DNA of 15,124 nucleotides from Conexibacteraceae bacterium. GTDB lineage: Bacteria > Actinomycetota > Thermoleophilia > Solirubrobacterales > Solirubrobacteraceae. Where the stretch lies: positions 1-15,124 of the forward strand of contig WQWK01000015.1 in the NCBI GenBank assembly GCA_009785395.1. The letters run 5' to 3'. Positions 1 to 5,196 of this stretch are shown here, piece after piece (the stretch's first letter is position 1; each line of letters begins with the position of its first letter). The notes under the pieces were generated by a model. The model was not told the DNA's origin, did no database searches, and saw only the letters and a program-made list of their open reading frames with translations. Position numbers and translations under genes: made by a program.

Positions 1-441
1 CGAGTTGGTCTGGCCCGGGGTCTGGGACTGCCCAGGGGTCTGGGTCTGGCCAGGCCCCTGCGGCACGAGCCCCTGCTGTCCGGACTTCCCCTGCTGGGGC
101 TGCTGCTGGGGCTGCTGAAGTTGCTGCTGCTGCGAGGGCTGCTGGGTGGAGGCGATGCTCGTCGGGGTGTGAGCCCGATGATGCTTGGGCGATCCGCCGG
201 TCAGGGCGGCCGCCAGGCCGACCCCGAGCGCGATCACGAGCACGCCCACAAGCGCCGCGTAGCGGAGCGTCAGGCGCCGGAACGAGCGGCTCTCCACGCC
301 CGGCTGACCCTGACCGGCGGGCCCAGGGGCCGGTTGCTCCGGCTCGACGGGTCCGAGCCGGGGCTGCACGGCCCGGTCCTGCGCCACGCGCGCCGATTCG
401 TCCTCCCAGTTGCCCGACCACAGGTGCTTTGGTCCGCTCAT
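1..441 (-). CDS. Single-pass membrane protein with Gln/Pro-rich extracytoplasmic linker, N-terminal part only
   Basis: Reading the minus strand from ATG 441 gives 147 codons that stay open to the window edge, so the C-terminal part lies outside. The protein begins with a short cytoplasmic stretch carrying K-H-L-W-S-G (residues 5-10) followed by a Pro/Glu/Gln-rich segment. Residues about 60-80 form one transmembrane helix after an Arg-rich patch (R52, R55, R56, R60), giving an N-in, C-out topology. From about residue 99 the chain is a low-complexity Gln/Pro linker with QTPGQ-like repeats at 132-144. I recall similar N-termini in membrane-anchored Thermoleophilia proteins, some with trypsin-like or PDZ domains outside the cell, but the functional domain is not in the window, so no function is assigned. 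An in-frame ATG at 456 is an alternative start. Neither start has a strong ribosome binding site. Confidence 0.72.
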   Translation of the reverse strand, partial: MSGPKHLWSGNWEDESARVAQDRAVQPRLGPVEPEQPAPGPAGQGQPGVESRSFRRLTLRYAALVGVLVIALGVGLAAALTGGSPKHHRAHTPTSIASTQQPSQQQQLQQPQQQPQQGKSGQQGLVPQGPGQTQTPGQSQTPGQTNS

Positions 442-484
442 CTTCGTCCGGACCATACGGACAAATCGTGAGAGGTCGGTAAGA

Positions 485-500
485 GCCCCTGATCAGGGGC
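485..500. promoter_or_regulatory. Perfect 16-bp palindrome GCCCCTGATCAGGGGC
   Basis: The sequence is exactly self-complementary. It lies 44 bp upstream of the membrane protein start (441) and 63 bp downstream of the MFS stop (563), both on the minus strand. It could be an operator for the downstream gene or the stem of a terminator for the MFS gene. No T-rich tract follows on the minus strand, so I lean towards an operator, weakly. Confidence 0.3.
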
Positions 501-518
501 AACCGCCCCGCCCGCCCC

Positions 519-561
519 GTGGCGATCGCCCCGCCCGCCCGTGGCGATCGCCCCGCCCGCC
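519..561. repeat. Two-copy tandem repeat, 22-bp period
   Basis: A 21-bp sequence starting GTGGCGATCGCC and ending CCGCCCGCC occurs at 519-539 and again at 541-561, separated by a single C. Each copy contains the palindrome GGCGATCGCC. The array abuts the 3' end of the MFS gene (stop at 563-565 on the minus strand), so it lies in its 3' untranslated region or in the promoter region of the gene ending at position 1. Confidence 0.7.
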
Positions 562-562
562 A

Positions 563-2029
563 TCAGGCCGCGACGGCCTCGGTCTCCAGGCTCCCGCCAC
601 GGTCTGTCCGCGTCCGCGCCCGGCGGATCCCGATCGCCACGATCGCGCCCGCAACCGACAGCCCGGCCGACACGGCCAGCGCCGGCTTGTACCCGCTCAA
701 CACCCCGGCCGGAGTGGCAAGGGTCCCGTGCGCGTTGAACACCGCCGTGACCACCGCCACGCCGAACACCGAGCCGAACTGCTGCAGCGTGTTGATCGTG
801 CCCGCGGCCTTGCCGAGCAGCTTCGGTGGAGCAGCGCTGAGCCCGGCGGCGGCCACGCACGGAAGCGACATCGAGATCCCGATCCCCGCGAGCAGGAACG
901 CCGGGATGTAGTTCGTGTAGCCATCGTGGTTGGCGGCCAGCGAGACGATCCAGGCAAAGCCCGCCGCCTGCATCGCCAGCCCGGGAACGACCAGCACGCG
1001 CGCGCCGACCCGGTCGAACAGAACCCCCGCGATCGGCGCGACCAAGAGCGGCGTCGCCGTCCACGGCAGGAACTTGAGACCCGCGTGCAGCGGCGAGTCA
1101 CCGAGTCCGAGCTGGAAGAACTGGCTCGTGAGGAACGCCGCCGAGAAGATCGCGGCGCTCATGAAGAACTGCGTTCCGGCCGCCGACGCGAACCGCGAGT
1201 TGCGGAACAGACCGAGTGGGATCATCGGGCTCTCGGCGGTGCTCTCGCGATAGATGAAGCCGGCGATCGCGGCGATGCCGCCGGCGATGCCGGCCAGGCT
1301 GCTCGCCGAGCCCCAGCCGTACTGACCGCCGGAGACGACGCCCCAGATCAGAAGCCCGACGCCGCCTGCCACCAGCACCAGTGCCCGCAGGTCCAGCTTG
1401 ACCTGCGGGCCATAGCTCTCCTTGAGCCGCAGCCGCGTGCCGAGCGCCGCGACCACGCCGACCGGCACGTTGACCCAGAAGATCCAGTGCCAGCTCGCGC
1501 CCTGGGTGAGGGCGCCGCCGACGAGCGGCCCGGACGCGACCGCGAGGCCCGCGATCCCCTGCCAGATCCCGACGACGGCGCCGCGGCGCTCGGCCGGGAA
1601 GGCGGAGGTGAGCAGCGTCAGGCCGAGCGGCAGCACACAGGACGCACCGAGCCCCTGGACCGCCCGGAAAGCGATCAGCATGCCGGTGTTGGGCGCGAGC
1701 GCGCACGCCGCCGAGGCCGCGGTGAACAGCGTCAGGCCCGCCAGGTACACGCGCCTGCGGCCGAAGCGGTCGCCGAGTTCGGCCGCGGTCACGATCCCGG
1801 CCCCGAAGGTCATCGTGTAGGCGGTGATCGTCCACTGCAGGGTTGTGATGCCGCCGCCGAGCGACCGGTGGATCGACGGCAGCGCGGTCACGACGACGAG
1901 CGCGTCGAGCGTGACCATGAAGTTCGCGACGGAGGTGAGCAGCACGGTGAGTGCTGGCCTCGAGCCCGTCTGGCCCGAGCCTGCCCGGCTCGAACCCGTC
2001 GCCGGCTGGATGCGAGCTTGGGTGCTCAT
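563..2029 (-). CDS. MFS transporter, DHA2 (EmrB/QacA-like) drug-efflux family
   Basis: Predicted 488-residue integral membrane protein, the usual size for 14-helix DHA2 proton-driven exporters of toxic compounds. TM1 carries the family motif as LDALVVVTALP (residues about 41-51). The loop 2-3 motif A appears as GDRFGRRR (about 86-93), and a motif C-like segment with SGPLVGG follows in helix 5. The ATG at 2029 is chosen because AAAGGGAG lies 9 nt upstream; a GTG six codons earlier (2047) is less likely because that Shine-Dalgarno lies inside it. The gene sits 24 bp downstream of the YCII gene on the same strand, so the two are probably co-transcribed. No dedicated TetR or MarR regulator is adjacent; the divergent ECF sigma factor is the nearest regulator. 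The substrate cannot be read from sequence. Confidence 0.93.
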   Translation of the reverse strand: MSTQARIQPATGSSRAGSGQTGSRPALTVLLTSVANFMVTLDALVVVTALPSIHRSLGGGITTLQWTITAYTMTFGAGIVTAAELGDRFGRRRVYLAGLTLFTAASAACALAPNTGMLIAFRAVQGLGASCVLPLGLTLLTSAFPAERRGAVVGIWQGIAGLAVASGPLVGGALTQGASWHWIFWVNVPVGVVAALGTRLRLKESYGPQVKLDLRALVLVAGGVGLLIWGVVSGGQYGWGSASSLAGIAGGIAAIAGFIYRESTAESPMIPLGLFRNSRFASAAGTQFFMSAAIFSAAFLTSQFFQLGLGDSPLHAGLKFLPWTATPLLVAPIAGVLFDRVGARVLVVPGLAMQAAGFAWIVSLAANHDGYTNYIPAFLLAGIGISMSLPCVAAAGLSAAPPKLLGKAAGTINTLQQFGSVFGVAVVTAVFNAHGTLATPAGVLSGYKPALAVSAGLSVAGAIVAIGIRRARTRTDRGGSLETEAVAA

Positions 2030-2053
2030 CGTGCTGCTCCCTTTCACCCGTAT

Positions 2054-2356
2054 CTACGCGTGCGTCGGAACTTCGACGAGCTCGCCGATCTCGAGCCCCT
2101 GTCCGGCCTTGAGCACCGGGCAGCCGGCGGCTAGCTCGGCGGCGTGGTCGAGGCTGTCAGCGCTGATGATCGAGTAGCCCCCGATGATCTGGTCGGAATC
2201 GACATTGCCGAGCCGGCGGGTCTCGCCCACAGGCGCGCCCATCTCGACGACGTGCGACTGGATCGATCCGAACCACTGCATCCACTCGGCGGCGACCTCC
2301 GGGTCTCCGGTGACAACTTCGTCGGAGCGGTGGTAGCTGAAGACGTACTGCGGCAT
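2054..2356 (-). CDS. YCII (DGPF domain) family protein
   Basis: A 100-residue protein matching the YCII fold in length and layout: MPQYVFSYHRSDE at the N-terminus, a central amphipathic helix (about 20-38), the GGYSIISADSLDHAAELAAGCP segment (start at about residue 59) and a closing LEIGELVEV strand. YCII proteins are small dimeric alpha-beta proteins of mostly unknown function; some show dehydrochlorinase or muconolactone-isomerase-like chemistry, and genes of this family often sit beside ECF sigma factors. The ATG at 2356 is well supported by GAGGAG about 7 nt upstream. The gene leads a minus-strand pair with the MFS transporter and diverges from the ECF sigma gene. I cannot say whether it is an enzyme or a regulator here. 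Confidence 0.9.
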   Translation of the reverse strand: MPQYVFSYHRSDEVVTGDPEVAAEWMQWFGSIQSHVVEMGAPVGETRRLGNVDSDQIIGGYSIISADSLDHAAELAAGCPVLKAGQGLEIGELVEVPTHA

Positions 2357-2394
2357 GGCTGTGCTCCTCTGGTCTGGCGCTCTCAGTGCGCCGG

Positions 2395-2421
2395 ATGACG
2401 GTTACGCAAGGGCAGACACCG
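2395..2421 (-). promoter_or_regulatory. Candidate ECF-type promoter for the YCII-MFS operon
   Basis: On the minus strand CGGTGTCTGC (2421-2412) is followed after 11 nt by CGTCAT (2400-2395). The first block recurs exactly in the opposite orientation at 2495-2504, there followed after 12 nt by CGACAT. A start site just downstream would give a leader of about 30 nt with the YCII Shine-Dalgarno inside it. The promoter role is inferred from the repetition and position only. Confidence 0.33.
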
Positions 2422-2504
2422 GCACCTGCGGGAATTGGGCGGCCAAGCGGTGCCGCCCCAATTCGACAGCGGTCCGCCCAGATTCGAGACCCGTCGGTGT
2501 CTGC
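2412..2504. repeat. Outer inverted repeat with 10-bp perfect arms flanking an inner hairpin
   Basis: GCAGACACCG at 2412-2421 is the exact reverse complement of CGGTGTCTGC at 2495-2504. The 73-bp space between the arms contains a second, strong inverted repeat (2432-2464). The whole array lies in the divergent 180-bp region between YCII and the ECF sigma gene. The arms may be paired regulator or sigma-factor sites, or the base of a folded RNA. Confidence 0.65.
2432..2464. repeat. Inner inverted repeat / hairpin, 12-bp stem with one bulged C
   Basis: GAATTGGGCGGC (2432-2443) pairs with GCCGCCCCAATTC (2452-2464), with one extra C in the right arm and an 8-nt loop CAAGCGGT. It is unlikely to be a terminator because it lies upstream of both divergent genes. 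An operator, or an RNA structure in a long leader, is more plausible. Confidence 0.65.
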
Positions 2505-2522
2505 ATACGGAGAGACCGACAT
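2495..2522 (+). promoter_or_regulatory. Second copy of the promoter-like motif, facing the ECF sigma gene
   Basis: CGGTGTCTGC (2495-2504) is followed after 12 nt by CGACAT (2517-2522), mirroring the minus-strand element. If CGACAT were a -10 element, transcription would begin near 2530, only a few bases before GTG 2537 and past the Shine-Dalgarno. That argues against simple autoregulation through this copy, so it may instead be an operator. Confidence 0.2.
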
Positions 2523-2536
2523 GGGAGGATGCGACC

Positions 2537-3544
2537 GTGACCGAATTGCTGCTGGATCGCGCCCGCGCGGGCGACGAGCAGGCCTTCGCCGAGCTGACGG
2601 CGCCGTTCCACCGCGAGCTGCACGTCCACTGCTACCGGATCCTGGGCTCCGTACAGGACGCCGAGGACGCCCTGCAGGAGACGCTGCTCGCGGCCTGGCG
2701 CGGGCTCGACGGCTACGCGCAGCGCGCCTCGCTGCGCACCTGGCTCTACCGGATCGCCACCAACCGCTGTCTGAACAGCCTGCGCGCTGCGGGGAGGCGC
2801 GCGCCCGTGCAATCGCCCTTCGGTGACCTGCCGATCCCGGAGCCGACGCGGCACACGGAGATCGTCTGGCTCGAGCCCTACCCGGACAGCCTGCTCGAGG
2901 ACCTGCCGGACGCCGAGCCCGCGCCCGACGCTGTTGTCGAGACGCGCGAGGCGATCTCACTCGCCTTCATCACGGTGCTGCAGACCCTGCCCCCACGCCA
3001 GCGCGCGGTGCTGATCCTGCGCGACGTGCTCGGCTTCCACGCCACTGAGGTCGCATCGATGCTCGACACGACTGAGGAATCGGTGACGAGCGCTTTGAAA
3101 CGGGCGCGCGCATCGCTTTCGCGCGCGCCCGACCTGCGCGCCGCCGGCGCTCCGGCCCCGGATTCACCGCAGGAGCGGGAGTTGGTGCAGCGTCTGACCG
3201 TCGCCTATGTGGCCGGCGATGTCGACGGGATCGTGGCGCTGCTGACTGAGGACGTGTGGCTGCGGATGCCGCCGGTCCCGCTGGAGTACCACGGGCGCGG
3301 CCTCGCCGAGCGCTTCTTCCGCGCCGTCGCGTTCCGCGAGGGACGGGACTTCCGCACGCTGCCCGCGCGCGCCAACGGCCAGCCGGCGCTGGGCGTTTAC
3401 ATGCGCGATCCCGCGACCGGCGTGTACCGCGCCAACGGCGTGCTGGTGCTGACTCTCTCCGGCGACAGGATCTCCGCGATCACGCGCTTTGAGAACAACA
3501 TGCTCCCGTGGCTGGGGCTGCCGCGAGCGCTGCCAGACGGCTGA
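2537..3544 (+). CDS. ECF sigma factor with SnoaL-like C-terminal domain (SigG/SigX5-like)
   Basis: A 335-residue group-4 sigma factor that would direct RNA polymerase to a dedicated promoter set. Region 2 is clear at about residues 11-85 (HCYRILGSVQDAEDALQETL, then SLRTWLYRIATNRCLNSL). Region 4 at about 140-195 has LPPRQRAVLILRDVLGF and a helix-turn-helix ending in SVTSALKRARASL. Residues about 205-320 form a SnoaL/NTF2-like domain ending in AITRFENNMLPWLGLPRAL, typical of the long ECF group named after SigG or TIGR02960. In related families this domain replaces a separate anti-sigma factor and tunes activity. GTG 2537 is chosen because GGGAGGA ends 7 nt upstream and residues before it do not match the family. 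The YCII gene diverges from it and an ATL gene follows 13 bp downstream. No anti-sigma gene is seen. Confidence 0.93.
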   Translation: MTELLLDRARAGDEQAFAELTAPFHRELHVHCYRILGSVQDAEDALQETLLAAWRGLDGYAQRASLRTWLYRIATNRCLNSLRAAGRRAPVQSPFGDLPIPEPTRHTEIVWLEPYPDSLLEDLPDAEPAPDAVVETREAISLAFITVLQTLPPRQRAVLILRDVLGFHATEVASMLDTTEESVTSALKRARASLSRAPDLRAAGAPAPDSPQERELVQRLTVAYVAGDVDGIVALLTEDVWLRMPPVPLEYHGRGLAERFFRAVAFREGRDFRTLPARANGQPALGVYMRDPATGVYRANGVLVLTLSGDRISAITRFENNMLPWLGLPRALPDG

Positions 3545-3557
3545 GCGCATTGTGGCT

Positions 3558-3869
3558 GTGAGCGCCGCGATCATCCTCGCCCGGGTCAGGCGCGTTCCGC
3601 CCGGCTTCGTGACGACTTACGGCGACCTGTCTCCGGGCGCGCCGCGCCTGGCGGGGCGCGCGCTCGCGTACGCCGAGCCGGCGGACGGTCAGGGCGAGAC
3701 TCCCGATCCGGGAGATGCTGAGCTCCCCTGGTGGCGCGTCGTGCGCAGCGACGGAACCTGGGCGCAGGGCTCAGACCAGCGGGCGCGGCTGCTGGCCGAG
3801 GGGGTCCCGATCAGGGGTCAGCGGGTGGTGCTGGCGCAGGCCCGGATCGATCCCGAGGCGATCTACTGA
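3558..3869 (+). CDS. Alkyltransferase-like (ATL) DNA-binding protein, MGMT family
   Basis: A 103-residue protein matching the DNA-binding C-terminal domain of O6-alkylguanine-DNA alkyltransferase: ARVRRVPPGFVTTYGDL (residues 8-24), the recognition-helix segment LAGRAL with the likely base-flipping Arg34, and LPWWRVVRSDGT (56-67). The active-site PCHRV of true alkyltransferases reads PWWRV, so the acceptor Cys is replaced by Trp58 and the neighbouring His by Trp59; it cannot transfer alkyl groups to itself. ATL proteins bind O6-alkylguanine and hand the lesion to nucleotide excision repair. GTG 3558 or GTG 3552 could be the start; GAGCG at the upstream gene's stop is better spaced for 3558. 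It starts 13 bp after the sigma factor stop, so co-expression is likely. The loop between LAGRAL and PWWRV is longer than usual. Confidence 0.88.
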   Translation: MSAAIILARVRRVPPGFVTTYGDLSPGAPRLAGRALAYAEPADGQGETPDPGDAELPWWRVVRSDGTWAQGSDQRARLLAEGVPIRGQRVVLAQARIDPEAIY

Positions 3870-3943
3870 TTCGCCGGACGCGGCGGCGCTCAAGGATTGG
3901 CATCCCTGGAGCACCGCCCGCTGACAGCGAACCGCTCCCCCAG

Positions 3944-3960
3944 CCCCGGAGGCTCCGGGG
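3944..3960. terminator. Candidate terminator stem CCCCGGAG-G-CTCCGGGG
   Basis: Two perfect 8-bp arms around a single central G, 75 bp after the ATL stop. Realistically the hairpin would be CCCCGG with a 5-nt loop. No T tract follows, which is common for GC-rich actinobacterial 3' ends. Confidence 0.4.
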
Positions 3961-4028
3961 TACCACCCCCTCCAAACACGCCTCCACATGTCTTGCAGAA
4001 ATGTGCCGCCATGTGACGACTCTGTGTC

Positions 4029-4053
4029 AAACGTCAACCCAGCAGGACGTTTT
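4029..4053. terminator. Hairpin AAACGTC-N10-GACGTTT followed by T, candidate terminator
   Basis: Perfect 7-bp arms (4029-4035 and 4046-4052) with a 10-nt loop, ending in TTTT at 4050-4053 on the plus strand. It could end plus-strand transcripts from the ECF-ATL pair or minus-strand transcripts from the LLM gene. An operator or small RNA element is the alternative. Confidence 0.35.
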
Positions 4054-4155
4054 CCACACTTCTGTGACGCCACGGCACATTCTCGACACACGTGTAGAGG
4101 TCCACTTGAGGGCCCCCCAGCCCCCGTGCCGGCCGGCGGCGGGTCGGTCGGCGGG

Positions 4156-5172
4156 CTAGCGCCAGCCGAGCGCCGGCGCGACGTGGGTCAGGATCGACTT
4201 GAGCACGTGCGCGTTGTACTCGACGCCGAGCTGGGAGGGAATCGTCAGCAGCAGGGTGTCCGCGGCAGTGATCGCCTCGTCCTGGCGCAACTGCTCCACC
4301 AGCACGTCCGGCTCGGCGGCGTAACTGCGCCCGAAGATCCCGCGGAAGTCATCGATCATGCCGATGCTGTCCCCACCCTGACCCTCGTGCCCGAAGTACA
4401 TGCGGTCGGTGTCGTTCACCAGCGCGAAGATGCTGCGGCTGACCGACACGCGCGGCTCGCGGGTGTGGCCGTGGGCGGCCCACGCTTCGCGGAAGGCCTC
4501 GATCTGCTCACGCTGCTGGATGTGGAAGGGCTTGCCGCTCTCATCCAGCTTCAGCGTCGAGCTCTGCAGGTTCATGCCGAGCTTCGCTGCCCATTCCGCC
4601 GTCGCGTTGGATGCGGCACCCCACCAGATGCGGTCTCGGAGCCCCGGGCTGTGGGGCTCGACCCGCAGCAGACCCGGCGGGTTGGGGAACATCGGCCGCG
4701 GGTTCGGCTTGGCGAAGCCCTCCCCGCTCAGCACCTCGAGCAAGCGCTCGGTCCGCTCACGGGCGACGCGGGTGGCGGTCTCGGTGTCGAAGTCGTAGCC
4801 GAAGTAACGCCAGCCCTCGACCACCTGCTCGGGGGAGCCACGGCTCACCCCGAGCTGGAGGCGCCCGCCGCTGATCAGGTCGGCCGCCCCGGCGTCCTCG
4901 GCCATGTAGAGCGGGTTTTCGTAGCGCATGTCGATGACGCCGGTCCCGATCTCGATCTTGGATGTGCGCGCGCCGATCGCGGCCAGCAGCGGGAACGGAG
5001 ACCCGAGCTGCTGGGCGTAGTGGTGCACGCGGAAGTAGGCGCCGTCAACCCCGAGCTCCTCCGCGGCAACGGCGAGCTCGATCGACTGAAGCAGCGTGTC
5101 GGCACCTGAGCGCGCCCGCGAGAACGGCGCCGTCGACCAGTGCCCGAACGACAGAAACCCGATCTTCTTCAT
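4156..5172 (-). CDS. LLM-class flavin-dependent oxidoreductase
   Basis: A 338-residue protein of the bacterial-luciferase-like (LLM) superfamily, TIM-barrel enzymes that use reduced FMN or F420 for oxidation or monooxygenation. Visible family features: first strand KKIGFLSFGHW (2-12), ELAVAAEELGVDGAYFRVHHY (about 33-53), LAAIGARTSKIEIGTGVI (about 63-80), the NPLYMAEDAGAADLISGGRLQLGVSRG block (start at about 86) and WWGAASNATAEWAAKLGMN in the second half. The length is normal. The substrate and the choice of FMN or F420 cannot be read from sequence. The only clear start is ATG 5172, with a weak ribosome binding site. It diverges from the FAD oxidoreductase with 24 bp between start codons, so the two may share control as a redox pair. 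Confidence 0.93.
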   Translation of the reverse strand: MKKIGFLSFGHWSTAPFSRARSGADTLLQSIELAVAAEELGVDGAYFRVHHYAQQLGSPFPLLAAIGARTSKIEIGTGVIDMRYENPLYMAEDAGAADLISGGRLQLGVSRGSPEQVVEGWRYFGYDFDTETATRVARERTERLLEVLSGEGFAKPNPRPMFPNPPGLLRVEPHSPGLRDRIWWGAASNATAEWAAKLGMNLQSSTLKLDESGKPFHIQQREQIEAFREAWAAHGHTREPRVSVSRSIFALVNDTDRMYFGHEGQGGDSIGMIDDFRGIFGRSYAAEPDVLVEQLRQDEAITAADTLLLTIPSQLGVEYNAHVLKSILTHVAPALGWR

Positions 5173-5196
5173 CTGAGCCAGAGTAGCTTTCCTGCC
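5173..5196. promoter_or_regulatory. 24-bp divergent start-to-start gap between two oxidoreductase genes
   Basis: The gap is too short for two ordinary promoters with leaders. At least one promoter must lie inside the opposite gene's coding sequence, or the mRNAs are nearly leaderless. No clear Shine-Dalgarno precedes ATG 5197 or ATG 5172. Confidence 0.35.

Larger units (their letters stand above)
3870..4155. other. Non-coding convergent intergenic region, lower GC, hairpin-rich
   Basis: This 286-bp stretch between the ATL gene (plus) and the LLM oxidoreductase gene (minus) has no convincing coding sequence on either strand. It contains a GC-rich palindrome at 3944-3960 and a second hairpin at 4029-4052. 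From about 3975 to 4110 the GC content is visibly lower than in the genes, with recurring TGTGACG (near 4013 and 4063) and the palindrome ACACGTGT at 4088-4095. Two terminators for the convergent genes explain part of it. The rest could be a small RNA or decayed DNA; I recognise no known RNA family. Confidence 0.5.

Noticed and set aside
1..120. Repetitive DNA resembling a short array at the window start
   Set aside because: The repeats are in-frame codons for a Gln/Pro-rich linker; there are no uniform repeats with unique spacers, so it is not a CRISPR array.
519..561. GCGATCGC as a cyanobacterial HIP1 element
   Set aside because: Only two copies are seen, as part of one local duplication, and nothing else in the window is cyanobacterial.
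410..2134. A 574-codon plus-strand open frame opposite the MFS gene
   Set aside because: Its translation is Arg/Ala/Asp-rich low-complexity sequence with no domain, typical of antisense frames in high-GC DNA. The minus-strand MFS protein shows clear family motifs.
3870..4155. A tRNA or an insertion-sequence remnant in the lower-GC gap
   Set aside because: I could not fold a cloverleaf with a T-loop consensus, and no terminal inverted repeats with target duplications or transposase fragments are visible.
3988..5109. A 373-codon plus-strand open frame opposite the LLM oxidoreductase
   Set aside because: No recognisable domain, and it lies antisense to a full-length gene with family motifs throughout.
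5140..5196. Upstream ATG 5140 as the start of the FAD oxidoreductase
   Set aside because: It would add residues encoded opposite the LLM N-terminus, unlike any flavoprotein leader. The FAD-binding fold begins properly after ATG 5197.
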